Assembly: GCF_000422565.1 (NCBI RefSeq)
Contig: NZ_KE383875.1
Coordinates: forward strand, 255,742 to 319,741
Direction of reading: 5' to 3'
Source: Desulfovibrio aminophilus DSM 12254
GTDB lineage: Bacteria > Desulfobacterota > Desulfovibrionia > Desulfovibrionales > Desulfovibrionaceae
Length of the DNA: 64,000 bases
Below are positions 55,334 through 63,899 of this stretch, in pieces (within the stretch, counting starts at the first letter, position 1; each line of letters begins with the position of its first letter). A program made the position numbers and the translations under genes. The notes below the pieces were generated by a model. That model saw only the letters and a program-made list of their open reading frames with translations, did no database searches and was not told the DNA's origin.

Positions 55334-55732
55334 ATGACCGCAACCGCAGCCAAGGTGCTCGTGGTGGACGACGAGGAGCGCTTCGGCCAGAACATGGTCA
55401 AAATCCTCGAAGCCAACGGCCTCAAGGCCCGTCACGCCGCCGGCGGCGAGGAGGCCCTGGCCGAGGCGGCCCGCAAGCCCTACGACGTGATCCTTCTGGA
55501 CATGAAGATGGCCGGGCTCTCGGGCAAGGAAGTGCTTCGGCGACTGGGCGAGGCCAGGAACCCGGCCAAGGTCGTGGTCCTCACCGGCCACGCCTCGGTG
55601 GACGACGCCGTGGAGCTCATCAACATGGGAGCCTACGACTACCTGCTCAAGCCCTGCAAGACCGATGAACTGCTGCGCATGATCAGCCTGGCCTTCGAAC
55701 AGCGCCAGGTGGAGCAGCGCAACCTGGGCTGA
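55334..55732 (+). CDS. Stand-alone response-regulator receiver
   Basis: 132 residues from the ATG at 55334 (CAAGGAGGAA). VDDEERFGQNMVK, phosphoacceptor D56 in LLDMKMAGLSG (alanine replaces the usual proline after it), threonine in VLTGHAS, lysine in LLKPCKTDELL. No output domain. Followed eight bases later by a glycosyltransferase gene. Confidence 0.9.
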   Translation: MTATAAKVLVVDDEERFGQNMVKILEANGLKARHAAGGEEALAEAARKPYDVILLDMKMAGLSGKEVLRRLGEARNPAKVVVLTGHASVDDAVELINMGAYDYLLKPCKTDELLRMISLAFEQRQVEQRNLG

Positions 55733-55740
55733 TCCGCCGC

Positions 55741-56520
55741 ATGACCGTCCTGCCGGACGTCACCGTGCTCATCCCGGCCCGCTTCGACTCCACGGGCCGG
55801 GTCCGCAACCTCAAGGTGGTCCTGCGCTACCTGCTGCACCATTTCCGTGTCCGGGTGCTGCTCGGCGAGGAAGGCGAACGCCCCCGGGCCGGGGACTTCC
55901 TGCCCGAATTCCAGGGGCGGCTGGAACACGTCTTTCTCGAGGCCCGCTCCGAGCACTTCCACAAGACCCGCTGCCTGAACGCCCTCGCCCGCATGGCCCG
56001 CACGGACCTGGTTCTGACCCACGACACGGACGTGCTCCTGCCGCCGGGCAAGTACCTGGCGGCCCGGGATCTGGCCGCCCGGGGCTGCCACATGGTCCTG
56101 CCCTTCGGCGGCCGCTGCCTGAACGTGGAGGAGCCGGAGATCGCGCGCATCCACGCCACCCTCTCCCTGGACGGTCTCTCGGAGGAGAACTGCCCGCTGC
56201 GCCACGCGGACGTCTACGGCGGGGCGGCCTTCCTGCGTCGCGAGGCCTACTTCGAGGCCGGGCTGGAAAACGAGCTGATGTACGGCTGGGGTTGCGAGGA
56301 CGACGAGCGGGTGCGGCGGCTGTCCATCCTGGGTTGCCGGATCGCGCGCATCCCGGGCCCCATCTTCCATCTGGCCCATCCTCGTCCCCCTGGGCTCATC
56401 GGCCCGGAGAGCCCGCGCCACCAAGCCAATCTGGCCGAGCTGCGACGCATCGAAGCCCTGACTCCGGAACAGCTCCGCGCCGAGGTGGCGGGCTGGGAAT
56501 GGGCAAAACCGCCCGCTTGA
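55741..56520 (+). CDS. GT-A-fold glycosyltransferase
   Basis: 259 residues. Begins LPDVTVLIPARFDSTGRVRN, metal site DTD in LTHDTDVLLPPGKY, and a C-terminal galactosyltransferase-like motif YGWGCEDDERVRRLS preceded by GGAAFLRREAYFEAG. No membrane segment. Close to the kinase operon on the same strand, perhaps co-transcribed by chance. Acceptor and donor unknown. Confidence 0.82.
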   Translation: MTVLPDVTVLIPARFDSTGRVRNLKVVLRYLLHHFRVRVLLGEEGERPRAGDFLPEFQGRLEHVFLEARSEHFHKTRCLNALARMARTDLVLTHDTDVLLPPGKYLAARDLAARGCHMVLPFGGRCLNVEEPEIARIHATLSLDGLSEENCPLRHADVYGGAAFLRREAYFEAGLENELMYGWGCEDDERVRRLSILGCRIARIPGPIFHLAHPRPPGLIGPESPRHQANLAELRRIEALTPEQLRAEVAGWEWAKPPA

Positions 56521-56552
56521 GGCTCGCGCCCCTTCCCGATCGGCCAGCCGTT

Positions 56553-57218
56553 CTAGGCGAAGGTCCGCTCGGCGTCGTCCGAGGCCGCCCGCATGGACTC
56601 GAAGAACGCCTCGATGTGCCGTCCGTCGATGAAGCTGTGCAGAACCTCCACGGACACGGGCGCCGCCTGCCCGCCTCCGGGAACCTCATGCACCTGGCCG
56701 AAGATGATGCGCGGCACGGAATCGGCCCAGGGATCGCCCCAGGGGTTGCTTATGGAGCTGAAGCGGAGCCCGGGCACGATGCTGAAGTAGAGCATGTCCT
56801 GCCCGCCGCCGCCCGCCGGAGTCAGGGTCGGGTGCGCGTCCGCCGCCGACCGCGCGGCCTCGATCGCCGCCGCGGCCTCGCCGAAGCGTTCGGAGTACGC
56901 GGCCACGCAGTTGGCGTGCAGCCGCCGCCCCTTGGGCACGTAGGTAAAGGCCAAGTCCACCCTGTCGAAGACCACGGGGGCCCGCTCCACGAGGCGTTGC
57001 CGGAACTCCTCGATGCCGTTGGCCGCCCGGGCGGCCAGGAAGTAGAGCATGTCCGACAGGCGCGGCCTGCTCCCGGCGCCCAGGGCGTTCCGATAGGCCG
57101 CCAACCGCGTCACGTCCAAGAGGGCGGTCACCTCCACCTGCGGACGGATCCTGTTCTGGAAAAAGAAGAAATGTTCCTTCCGTTCCCAGGCCTCGATGTC
57201 GATCTTGCGCATGGTCAT
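56553..57218 (-). CDS. Chloramphenicol-acetyltransferase-like acyltransferase
   Basis: 221 residues from the ATG at 57218 (CCGGAG, six bases). Fold and size of the trimeric CAT family: RKIDIEAWERKEHFFFFQN at the start, FSSISNPWGDPWADSVPRI near 153-171 and the catalytic HxxxDG motif with H194 and D198 in VLHSFIDGRHIEAF, at the same position as the active histidine of classical CAT. Whether it acetylates chloramphenicol or another metabolite is unknown; nothing else suggests a resistance cassette. Lies 56 bases downstream of an NtrX-like regulator on the same strand. Confidence 0.85.
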   Translation of the reverse strand: MTMRKIDIEAWERKEHFFFFQNRIRPQVEVTALLDVTRLAAYRNALGAGSRPRLSDMLYFLAARAANGIEEFRQRLVERAPVVFDRVDLAFTYVPKGRRLHANCVAAYSERFGEAAAAIEAARSAADAHPTLTPAGGGGQDMLYFSIVPGLRFSSISNPWGDPWADSVPRIIFGQVHEVPGGGQAAPVSVEVLHSFIDGRHIEAFFESMRAASDDAERTFA

Positions 57219-57274
57219 GCACGACTCCGGAAGCCCTTGTCTCGAAAAGCATCCCGGCGCGGAATGCCGCCCCG

Positions 57275-58699
57275 CTACCTTTCCAGGATGCCGTATTCCT
57301 TGAGTTTTTTGTAGAGGGAGGAGCGGTCCAGGCCCACGGCCTTGGCCAGTCTGCTGATGTTGCCCTCGCATTCGGCCAGCTTGGCCCGCAGGAAGGCGGC
57401 CTCGAAGTCGGCCCGGGCCTGCTTCAGGTCCATGGGCCCCTTGCCCAGGACCAGGGCTTCGGCGGCCAGAACCAGATCGTCCGCGCCCTCGCCGGAAGAC
57501 GCTTGCCCCTCCTCCTCGCCCGCCGAGGCGTGGATGAGGATTTCCGGGGGCAGATGGCCGGGGTCCACCGCTTTCCCGGAATGCATGATGAGCATGCGCT
57601 CCACGAAATTCTTCAGCTCCCGGACGTTGCCCGGCCAGGGGTAGGCCGCGAGCACGGCCAGGGTCTCGGGCGTGAACTCCGTGGGCCGGAGTCCGTTCTG
57701 GCGCACATAGGCCTGCACGAACTCGTCCATGAGCAGCGGAATGTCCTCGGCCCGGTCGCGCAGGGGCGGCACCTCCAGGGGGAAGACCTTGAGGCGGAAA
57801 TAGAGATCCTCGCGGAAGCGCCCGGCCGCGATCTCCTCCAGGAGGTTCTTGTTCGTGGCCGCGATGACGCGCACGTCCACGGTGATGGTCTTGCGGCCGC
57901 CCACGTGTTCGAAGCGCTGTTCCTGGAGGATACGCAGGATCTTGGCCTGGGTCTTCAGGCTCATGTCCCCGATCTCGTCCAGGAAGAGCGTGCCGCCGTC
58001 GGCCAGCTCGAACTTGCCCGCCTGGGCCTTGTCCGCGCCGGTGAAGGCGCCCTTTTCATGGCCGAACAGCTCGGACTCGATGAGTTCCTCGGGAATGGCC
58101 GCGCAGTTCACGGCCACCATGGGCTGCTCCGAACGGCGGCTCTGGGCGTGGATGCAGCGGGCCACGATCTCCTTGCCCGTGCCGTTCTCGCCGGTGATGA
58201 GCACCCAGGCGTTGGTCGGAGCCACCTGCTCGATGGCCCGGCGCAACTCCCGGATGGCCTCGGACTCGCCGGTGAGCCGGAAGGTCTGCTCGGTCTCGAT
58301 GCGGGTCTTGAGGGCCAGGTTTTCCTGGCGCAGGCGGGAGAACTCCAGGGCCTTGGCCGAGGTGATGAGCACCTTCTCCAGGGACAGGGGCTTTTCGATG
58401 AAGTCGTAGGCCCCCTTCTTGATGGCCGAAACCGCGGTCTCGATGTTGCCGTGGCCCGAGATCATGACCACCGGCAGGCCGGGATGGTCCTCGCGCACAC
58501 GGTCCAGCACGGCCAGCCCGTCCATGCCCGGCAGCCAGATGTCCAGGAAAAGCAGGTCCGGGGCCTCGGCCTCCAGGATCTCCAGGCCGCGCTCGCCGCT
58601 CTCGGCCTCCAGGACCGAATGGCCCTCATCCTCGAGGATGCCCCGCAGGGAGGTGCGGATGCCCTCCTCGTCGTCCACGATGAGAATCTGTCCACCCAT
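57275..58699 (-). CDS. NtrX/NtrC-type sigma-54 response regulator
   Basis: 474 residues, ribosome site CCGGAG before ATG. Receiver with VDDEEGIRTSL, phosphoacceptor D53 in FLDIWLPGMDG, lysine in IEKPLSLEKV; AAA+ domain with Walker A GENGTGKE (170-177), GAFTGA (217-222), GTLFLDEIGD; Fis helix-turn-helix ending DRSSLYKKLKEYGILER. The segment GNIETAVSAIKKGAYDFIEK is typical of NtrX. The NtrY-like kinase encoded at 61130-63325 is the probable partner. Confidence 0.93.
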   Translation of the reverse strand: MGGQILIVDDEEGIRTSLRGILEDEGHSVLEAESGERGLEILEAEAPDLLFLDIWLPGMDGLAVLDRVREDHPGLPVVMISGHGNIETAVSAIKKGAYDFIEKPLSLEKVLITSAKALEFSRLRQENLALKTRIETEQTFRLTGESEAIRELRRAIEQVAPTNAWVLITGENGTGKEIVARCIHAQSRRSEQPMVAVNCAAIPEELIESELFGHEKGAFTGADKAQAGKFELADGGTLFLDEIGDMSLKTQAKILRILQEQRFEHVGGRKTITVDVRVIAATNKNLLEEIAAGRFREDLYFRLKVFPLEVPPLRDRAEDIPLLMDEFVQAYVRQNGLRPTEFTPETLAVLAAYPWPGNVRELKNFVERMLIMHSGKAVDPGHLPPEILIHASAGEEEGQASSGEGADDLVLAAEALVLGKGPMDLKQARADFEAAFLRAKLAECEGNISRLAKAVGLDRSSLYKKLKEYGILER

Positions 58700-58735
58700 T
58701 GTGCTGTTCTCCGGCGGTCGTCCGCTGGGAGCAGT

Positions 58736-60148
58736 CTACGGGGTCTCGGCCTCGAATGTAAAGTTCTTGTGCTGGAACAGGCGCAGGCAGGCGTCCACGG
58801 CCTCCGGATCGTAGAGGCCGCCCTTGTGCATGCCGACCTCGTCCAGGGCCCGCTCCAGGCCCAGGGTGGCCCGGTAGGGACGGTGGGAGCTCATGGCCTC
58901 CACCACGTCGGCCACGGCCAGGATGCGGGCCTCGAGCATGATCTCGTCCCCGCGCAGGCCCTCGGGATAGCCCGAGCCGTCCAGCCGCTCGTGGTGCTGG
59001 AGGACCATGCGCGCCACGGGCCAGGGGAAAGAAACCCGCTTGAGGATCTCGAAACCCGCCTCGCTGTGGGTCTTCATGATGCTCATCTCGATGGGCGTGA
59101 GCCGCGAGGGCTTGGCCAGGATCTCGGCGGGCACGGAAATCTTGCCGATGTCGTGAAGCTTCCCGGCCACGCGCAGGCCGTTGACCCGGTCGCCCTGAAG
59201 TCCCATCTCCTCGGCCATGGCGCAGGCCAGATGGGCCACGCGCTGCTGGTGCCCGGCGGTGTAGAGGTCGCGCTTCTCGGACATGGCCGCCAGGGCGCTG
59301 ACCGTCTCCTCCAGGGTCTGGCGCAACTGGGCCACGCTCCGGCGCAGGGACTCCTCGGCCTTCTTCTTCTCCGCGATGTCGCGAAAGACGAACACCGCGC
59401 CCAGAAGCTCGCCCTGTTCGTTGGCGATGGGCGCCACGCTGCTGGAGATGGGCAGCTTCTCGCCGGAGGAGGTGACCAGGAGCATGTCGCGGCTGGCCGC
59501 GCCGCCCGAGGGGTCCGGCAACGGCAGCGCCAGCGGGGCCAGGGTCTCCTCGTCCAGAACCCGGAAGACCTCGGACACGGGCATGTCCCGCGCCTGCTCC
59601 TCGGCCCGCTGCAGCAGCGCCTCGGCCGCCGGGTTCAGGAAGCGCACCATGCCGTCGGGGTCCGTGGTCAGCACGGCGTCGCCGATGCTCTTCAGGGTGG
59701 TGGCCAACCAGATGCGGTTGTCCAGGAGCTTGGCGTCCAGCCGGTGCTTGTAGAGCGCCATCTCGATGGTCAGGCGCAGTTCCCGGTCCTCGAACGGCTT
59801 GATGAGGTAGCCGAAGGGGCCGGTGAGCCGGGCGCGCTCCAGGGTGGTGTCGTCGGCGTAGGCCGTGAGGTAGATGACTGGGGTGTCGTGGATTTTCTGA
59901 ATGAGCGCGGCGGCCTCGATGCCGTCCATGGCCCCCTTGAGCCGGATGTCCATGAGCACCAGCCCGGGACGCAGGGCGCGGGCCATCTCCACGGCCTCCT
60001 CGCCCGAGTCGCTGATCCCGATCACCTCGTAGCCCATGCCGCGCACGAGCCGCTCGATGTCCAGGGCCACCATGCGCTCGTCCTCGACCACCAGGATGCT
60101 CTCCCGACGGTCCTTCGGGCCCGGCGTGAAATCCCTGGGGCAGATCAT
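58736..60148 (-). CDS. Receiver-PAS-HD-GYP protein, probable c-di-GMP phosphodiesterase
   Basis: 470 residues from the ATG at 60148 (CGGGAGG). Receiver (15-130) with VVEDERMVALDI and phosphoacceptor D67 in LMDIRLKGAMDG; PAS (about 145-270, TTDPDGMVRFLNPAAEALL); HD-GYP (295-465) with the full motif set HQQRVAHLA, KLHDIGKISVP, HHERLDGSGYPEGL. Expected to hydrolyse c-di-GMP in answer to a kinase and a PAS ligand. ATG overlaps the upstream epimerase gene stop (ATGA). Confidence 0.93.
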   Translation of the reverse strand: MICPRDFTPGPKDRRESILVVEDERMVALDIERLVRGMGYEVIGISDSGEEAVEMARALRPGLVLMDIRLKGAMDGIEAAALIQKIHDTPVIYLTAYADDTTLERARLTGPFGYLIKPFEDRELRLTIEMALYKHRLDAKLLDNRIWLATTLKSIGDAVLTTDPDGMVRFLNPAAEALLQRAEEQARDMPVSEVFRVLDEETLAPLALPLPDPSGGAASRDMLLVTSSGEKLPISSSVAPIANEQGELLGAVFVFRDIAEKKKAEESLRRSVAQLRQTLEETVSALAAMSEKRDLYTAGHQQRVAHLACAMAEEMGLQGDRVNGLRVAGKLHDIGKISVPAEILAKPSRLTPIEMSIMKTHSEAGFEILKRVSFPWPVARMVLQHHERLDGSGYPEGLRGDEIMLEARILAVADVVEAMSSHRPYRATLGLERALDEVGMHKGGLYDPEAVDACLRLFQHKNFTFEAETP

Positions 60149-61065
60149 GCGGCCTCCCGGGAAGGATGCAGGGAGGCGCGCAGGGCTCCGTCGAGGTCGG
60201 GACGCAGAAAACGGTAGCCCGCCGCGAGGAGCCGAGTTGGCCGCACGAACTGACCGGAAAGCAGAACCTCGGAAGCCATTTCGCCCAAAAGGAGGCGCAA
60301 CGCGGCCCCCGGCGCGGGCAGCCAGGAGGGCCGTCCAAGGGCCCGACCCAGGGCTTTGGCGAAGGTCCGCGAGTCCACCGGGTCCGGGGCGGTGAGATTG
60401 TAGGGGCCGGAGCAGTCCTCGTTCTCGATGAGGAAGCGGATGGCCTGGGCCTCGTCGTCCAGGTGAATCCAGGACACGCCCTGGCGGCCGTCGCCGAGGG
60501 GGCCGCCGAGAAAAAAGCGGAAAGGCGGCAACATGCGCGTGAGCGCCCCGCCGGGGCCCAGCACGAGGCCGGTGCGGATGACGCAGCGGCGCGTTCCCCC
60601 GGCCTCCACGGCGACGGAGGATTCCTCCCAGCGGCGGCAGACCTCGGCCAGAAAGCCCTGGCCCGAGGCGGCGCTCTCGTCCAGCAACTCGGGGCCGCGC
60701 GGACCGTACCAGCCCACGGCCGAGGCCTGGACGAGCACGCGCGGGGCCTCCGGGGCCCGGGCCACGGCCTCGGCCACGGCCTGACCAGCGGCCAGACGGC
60801 TGCGCAGGATGCGCTCCTTGCGCTCGGGCGTCCAACGCCCGGCGGCGATGTTCTCTCCGGCCAGATTGACCACGGCCGAGTCGCGCTCCAGCAGGTGGGT
60901 CCAGCCCTCCCCGTCGCGGCCGTTCCAGCCCACGGCGGAGACCTCGGGCGGCAGGGCGCGGGGCGTCCCCCGGGTGAGCACCACGGGCGAATGTCCGGAC
61001 CGGATCAGGGCCCGGCAGAGCGCGGTTCCGATGAACCCGCTGCCTCCGGCGATGAAGACGCGCAT
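60145..61065 (-). CDS. SDR39U1/YfcH-like NAD(P)-dependent epimerase family protein
   Basis: 306 residues. N-terminal Rossmann motif FIAGGSGFIGTALCRALI, then AVVNLAGENIAAGRWTPERK and VQASAVGWYGPRG, which mark the TIGR01777/SDR39U1 group, ending in a DUF1731-like tail (LLLGEMASEVLLSGQ). In some members it is linked to cell division or membrane assembly; substrate unknown. No ribosome site; the -10 ends six bases before the ATG, so the transcript is probably leaderless. First of a minus-strand run into the HD-GYP and NtrX genes. Confidence 0.87.
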   Translation of the reverse strand: MRVFIAGGSGFIGTALCRALIRSGHSPVVLTRGTPRALPPEVSAVGWNGRDGEGWTHLLERDSAVVNLAGENIAAGRWTPERKERILRSRLAAGQAVAEAVARAPEAPRVLVQASAVGWYGPRGPELLDESAASGQGFLAEVCRRWEESSVAVEAGGTRRCVIRTGLVLGPGGALTRMLPPFRFFLGGPLGDGRQGVSWIHLDDEAQAIRFLIENEDCSGPYNLTAPDPVDSRTFAKALGRALGRPSWLPAPGAALRLLLGEMASEVLLSGQFVRPTRLLAAGYRFLRPDLDGALRASLHPSREAA

Positions 61066-61071
61066 ACAAAA

Positions 61072-61100
61072 ATGATACGGGCTCCCGCCAAGAAACTCAA
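61072..61100 (-). promoter_or_regulatory. Sigma-70 promoter positioned for a leaderless transcript
   Basis: Minus strand: TTGAGT (61100-61095), 17-base spacer, TATCAT (61077-61072), then six bases and the ATG at 61065. A normal start site seven bases after the -10 would fall on the A of the start codon. Confidence 0.65.
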
Positions 61101-61129
61101 GAACGGCGGTGCAGATTCTAATGTTCCGA

Positions 61130-63325
61130 TCAGCGATCCGGCAGTTCGACGATGAACACGGAACCCTGGGGAGCGTTGGGCTCCACCCGCACCTGGCCGT
61201 GGTGGTCGGTGATGATCGAGCGCACGATGGTCAGACCCAGACCCGTGCCGGTCTTCTTGCGCGAGTAGTAGGGCTCGAACATGCGCGAGCGCTCCTCCGC
61301 GGTGAATCCCGGGCCGTTGTCCCGGACGCGCAGCTCCACGACCCCTCGCGCGGAGTCGTGCCGGGCCGTGACCGCCACCGCGCCTCCCTCCTGCCCCTCC
61401 AGGGCCTCGGCCGCGTTGGTCAGGAGGTTGATGAGCACCCGGCGCATGGCCTCATGGTCCAGGGGAATTTCCGGGATGACGCCCTGGATGTCCAGGCTCC
61501 AGTCGATCTCGCGGTGGGTCACGGCGAACATGCCCACGGCCTCCTCCAGGAGCGGGGCCGGGGAGCCGGGCCGGGGCGTGACCTCGGGCAGCTTGGCGTA
61601 GGAGGAGAACTCCGTGACCATCTGCTGCATGCGCTCCACCTGCTTGACGATGATCCCGGTGCATTCCTCGAAGACCGTGTCGTCCGCGAACTGGCCGAAG
61701 CGGCGCTGGAGCCGCTGGGCCGAGAGCTTGATGGGCGTGAGCGGGTTCTTGATCTCGTGGGCGATGCGCCGGGCCACTTCGCGCCAGGCGGCCAGACGCT
61801 GGATCTTCTCCAACTCGGTGATGTCCTCGAACACGGCCACCAGGCCCGCCGTACGGCCGTCCTCGCCGCGCAGGGCCACCACGCTGGCCAGGATCTTCAG
61901 CGACCGGCTGGGCAGGGGCAGGTCGAAGGCGCGCTGCCAGGACGCGGCCGGATTGCCGGTCACGGCCAGGAAGGCCTCGTTCATGAGTTCCGCGAATTCG
62001 CCGTAGAGCAGGTCCATGGGCCGACGGCCGATGAGAAAGCGCGCGTCCACGCCGAGGATGTTCTGGGCCGCCTGGTTCACGGTGCCGATGAAGCCCTGGG
62101 GGTCCATGGAGATGACCCCCGAGGTGATGTTGTCGAGCACGGCCTCGATGTAGCGGCCCCGGCGTTCCAGCTCCTTGTTCTGCTGGGCCAGGCGCTCGTT
62201 GGCCTCGGTCAGGCTCTGCTGGCTCTCGGAAAGATCCTCGGTCATGCGGTTGAAGGACTGGACCAGGAAGCCCAGTTCGTCGTCCGAGGGGTCCTCCAGG
62301 CGCACGGAAAGGTCGCCCCTGGCCACGCGCTCGGTGCCCGCCGCCAGGGCCTGCACCGGCGCGGATATCTCCTTGGCCAGCCGGAAACCGAACCAGATGG
62401 CCCCCAGGAGGATGAGCATGGTCATGACCCCGAGGGTCAGGTAGAGGGTCATCTTCCAGGGCGACTTGAGGGTCTTGAGCTTCTTGTACTCGTCCAGACC
62501 CCGGACCACCTGGTCCAGGCGGAAGAGCAGGCCCTGGCCGATGTTTTCCCCCACCAGGAGGTAGCCCAGGCGGCCCTCGTCCACAGGCAGCAGACCCACG
62601 ATGAGATCCTGCCCGGCCGTGGGCATGATCGTGGACCAGTAGCGCGGCGTGGAGCGCAGCCCTTCCCAGTCCACCCGCTCCCTGATCTCCGGCCAGAGCG
62701 TCTCCCAGCCGGGGTCGGGGTGCCGGTTGAGATCCTTGGCGTCCGGCCCGACGATGCCCAGCAGGCTCAGGTCGAACTCCACGAACTTCTCGTCCAGGTA
62801 CTTGTCCATGGCCCGGCCGCCCCAGGCGTAGTTCCGGGCCCGGATGTCGCCCAGCATGGTCCGGCCCCGGCGCTCCAGGCGCTCCTGGGCCGAGGCGTAG
62901 AAGGCCCGGCCCAGCTCCAGGGCCTGCTGCATGGAGTCCTCCACCTGGCCCTTGAACCAATAGTCCACCGAAGTCTGCACGAACTTCAACGAAACCAGAA
63001 ACATGAGCACCGTGGGAATGAGCGAGAGCGAGATGAAGGCCAGCACGAGCCGGGTCCGCAGCTTGGAGCCGAGCACCTTGCGGCGGCGCTCCAAAAGAAG
63101 CTTCACGCCATTGCGGGCCACGATGAAGAGCACCAGGAGCAGGAGGATGAAGTTCAGGTTGAAGAGGCCCAGGAAGAGGTAGGAATTGACCCCCAGGAAG
63201 CGCAGTTCCACCCAGGTGAGCACGATCACGGCCAGGAAACAGACCAGGGCCAGGGTCAGCTCCCTCCGTCGCCGCTTCCTCTCGCGGATGTCCGTGGCGC
63301 TCACGTTGATGGTGTCCGGGCTCAT
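61130..63325 (-). CDS. NtrY-like multi-domain sensor histidine kinase
   Basis: 731 residues. Three N-terminal membrane helices (LTLALVCFLAVIVLTWVEL and two more by about residue 100), an extracytoplasmic region, another helix (about 290-312), HAMP (about 315-365, ISAPVQALAAGTERVARGDL), a coiled coil, PAS (about 385-480, YIEAVLDNITSGVISMDPQ), DHp with H523 in RRIAHEIKNPLTPIKL and ATP-binding boxes (LINLLTNAAEAL, RDNGPGF, GTGLGLTIV). This is the NtrY layout. It lies downstream of a DUF4390-like gene by one base. Confidence 0.93.
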   Translation of the reverse strand: MSPDTINVSATDIRERKRRRRELTLALVCFLAVIVLTWVELRFLGVNSYLFLGLFNLNFILLLLVLFIVARNGVKLLLERRRKVLGSKLRTRLVLAFISLSLIPTVLMFLVSLKFVQTSVDYWFKGQVEDSMQQALELGRAFYASAQERLERRGRTMLGDIRARNYAWGGRAMDKYLDEKFVEFDLSLLGIVGPDAKDLNRHPDPGWETLWPEIRERVDWEGLRSTPRYWSTIMPTAGQDLIVGLLPVDEGRLGYLLVGENIGQGLLFRLDQVVRGLDEYKKLKTLKSPWKMTLYLTLGVMTMLILLGAIWFGFRLAKEISAPVQALAAGTERVARGDLSVRLEDPSDDELGFLVQSFNRMTEDLSESQQSLTEANERLAQQNKELERRGRYIEAVLDNITSGVISMDPQGFIGTVNQAAQNILGVDARFLIGRRPMDLLYGEFAELMNEAFLAVTGNPAASWQRAFDLPLPSRSLKILASVVALRGEDGRTAGLVAVFEDITELEKIQRLAAWREVARRIAHEIKNPLTPIKLSAQRLQRRFGQFADDTVFEECTGIIVKQVERMQQMVTEFSSYAKLPEVTPRPGSPAPLLEEAVGMFAVTHREIDWSLDIQGVIPEIPLDHEAMRRVLINLLTNAAEALEGQEGGAVAVTARHDSARGVVELRVRDNGPGFTAEERSRMFEPYYSRKKTGTGLGLTIVRSIITDHHGQVRVEPNAPQGSVFIVELPDR

Positions 63326-63326
63326 C

Positions 63327-63899
63327 TCAGTACCGGAATTCCAGCTGGTAGGTGGTGGCCGGGACCACGTCCCAGGACCAGAAGAAGAGGGTGCGCCGGA
63401 ACCAGCCGGGGATGTCCACCTGGTTCAGTTTGATGGACAGGTCGAGGATGTATTCCTCGCCGCGCTCGAGTTTGCTCCAGGGGCCCAGGTCCACGGCGAT
63501 GGTGGACCAGGCCCGGGTCAGCAGCCGGGGCAGGTCCTTCTCGCGGTAGGGGGTTTCGCGGCCGGGCATGACGAGCACGTACTCGCCGGTCAGCGCGTCC
63601 TGCTGGAGCCTGCTGACCCACTGGATCTCGCTCACGGTCTTGTTGGACCAGAGGCTGCGCTTGCGCGAGAGCCGGGCGTCGCAGGTGAGCCCCAGGACCA
63701 CGCCGTTGTCCAGGTTCAGGGCCACGTCCTCGATGCCTTCCACGACCACGCCGAAACGGGCCATGAAGCTGCCCGCCTGGTTGTCGACCACCAGGTTGTT
63801 CAGGAACAGGCTCTGCGCCCGCGCGGGGCCGGCCAGAAAGAGAAGGAGAGCGAAGCCCAGGACCGCGAATCGGACCGCGCCTCGCGAGGGATGCGTCAT
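63327..63899 (-). CDS. DUF4390-like secreted protein, co-expressed with the NtrY-like kinase
   Basis: 190 residues from the ATG at 63899 (a GTG fifteen bases earlier is possible; neither has a good ribosome site). Signal peptide about 1-27 (ALLLFLAGPARAQS). The mature protein is beta-rich (GSFMARFGVVVEGIEDVALN, EEYILDLSIKLNQVDIPGWF) and resembles DUF4390, a family usually encoded just before NtrY-like kinases. Function unknown; a periplasmic sensor partner is plausible. The gap 63900-64000 shows no promoter I can support. Confidence 0.8.
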   Translation of the reverse strand: MTHPSRGAVRFAVLGFALLLFLAGPARAQSLFLNNLVVDNQAGSFMARFGVVVEGIEDVALNLDNGVVLGLTCDARLSRKRSLWSNKTVSEIQWVSRLQQDALTGEYVLVMPGRETPYREKDLPRLLTRAWSTIAVDLGPWSKLERGEEYILDLSIKLNQVDIPGWFRRTLFFWSWDVVPATTYQLEFRY

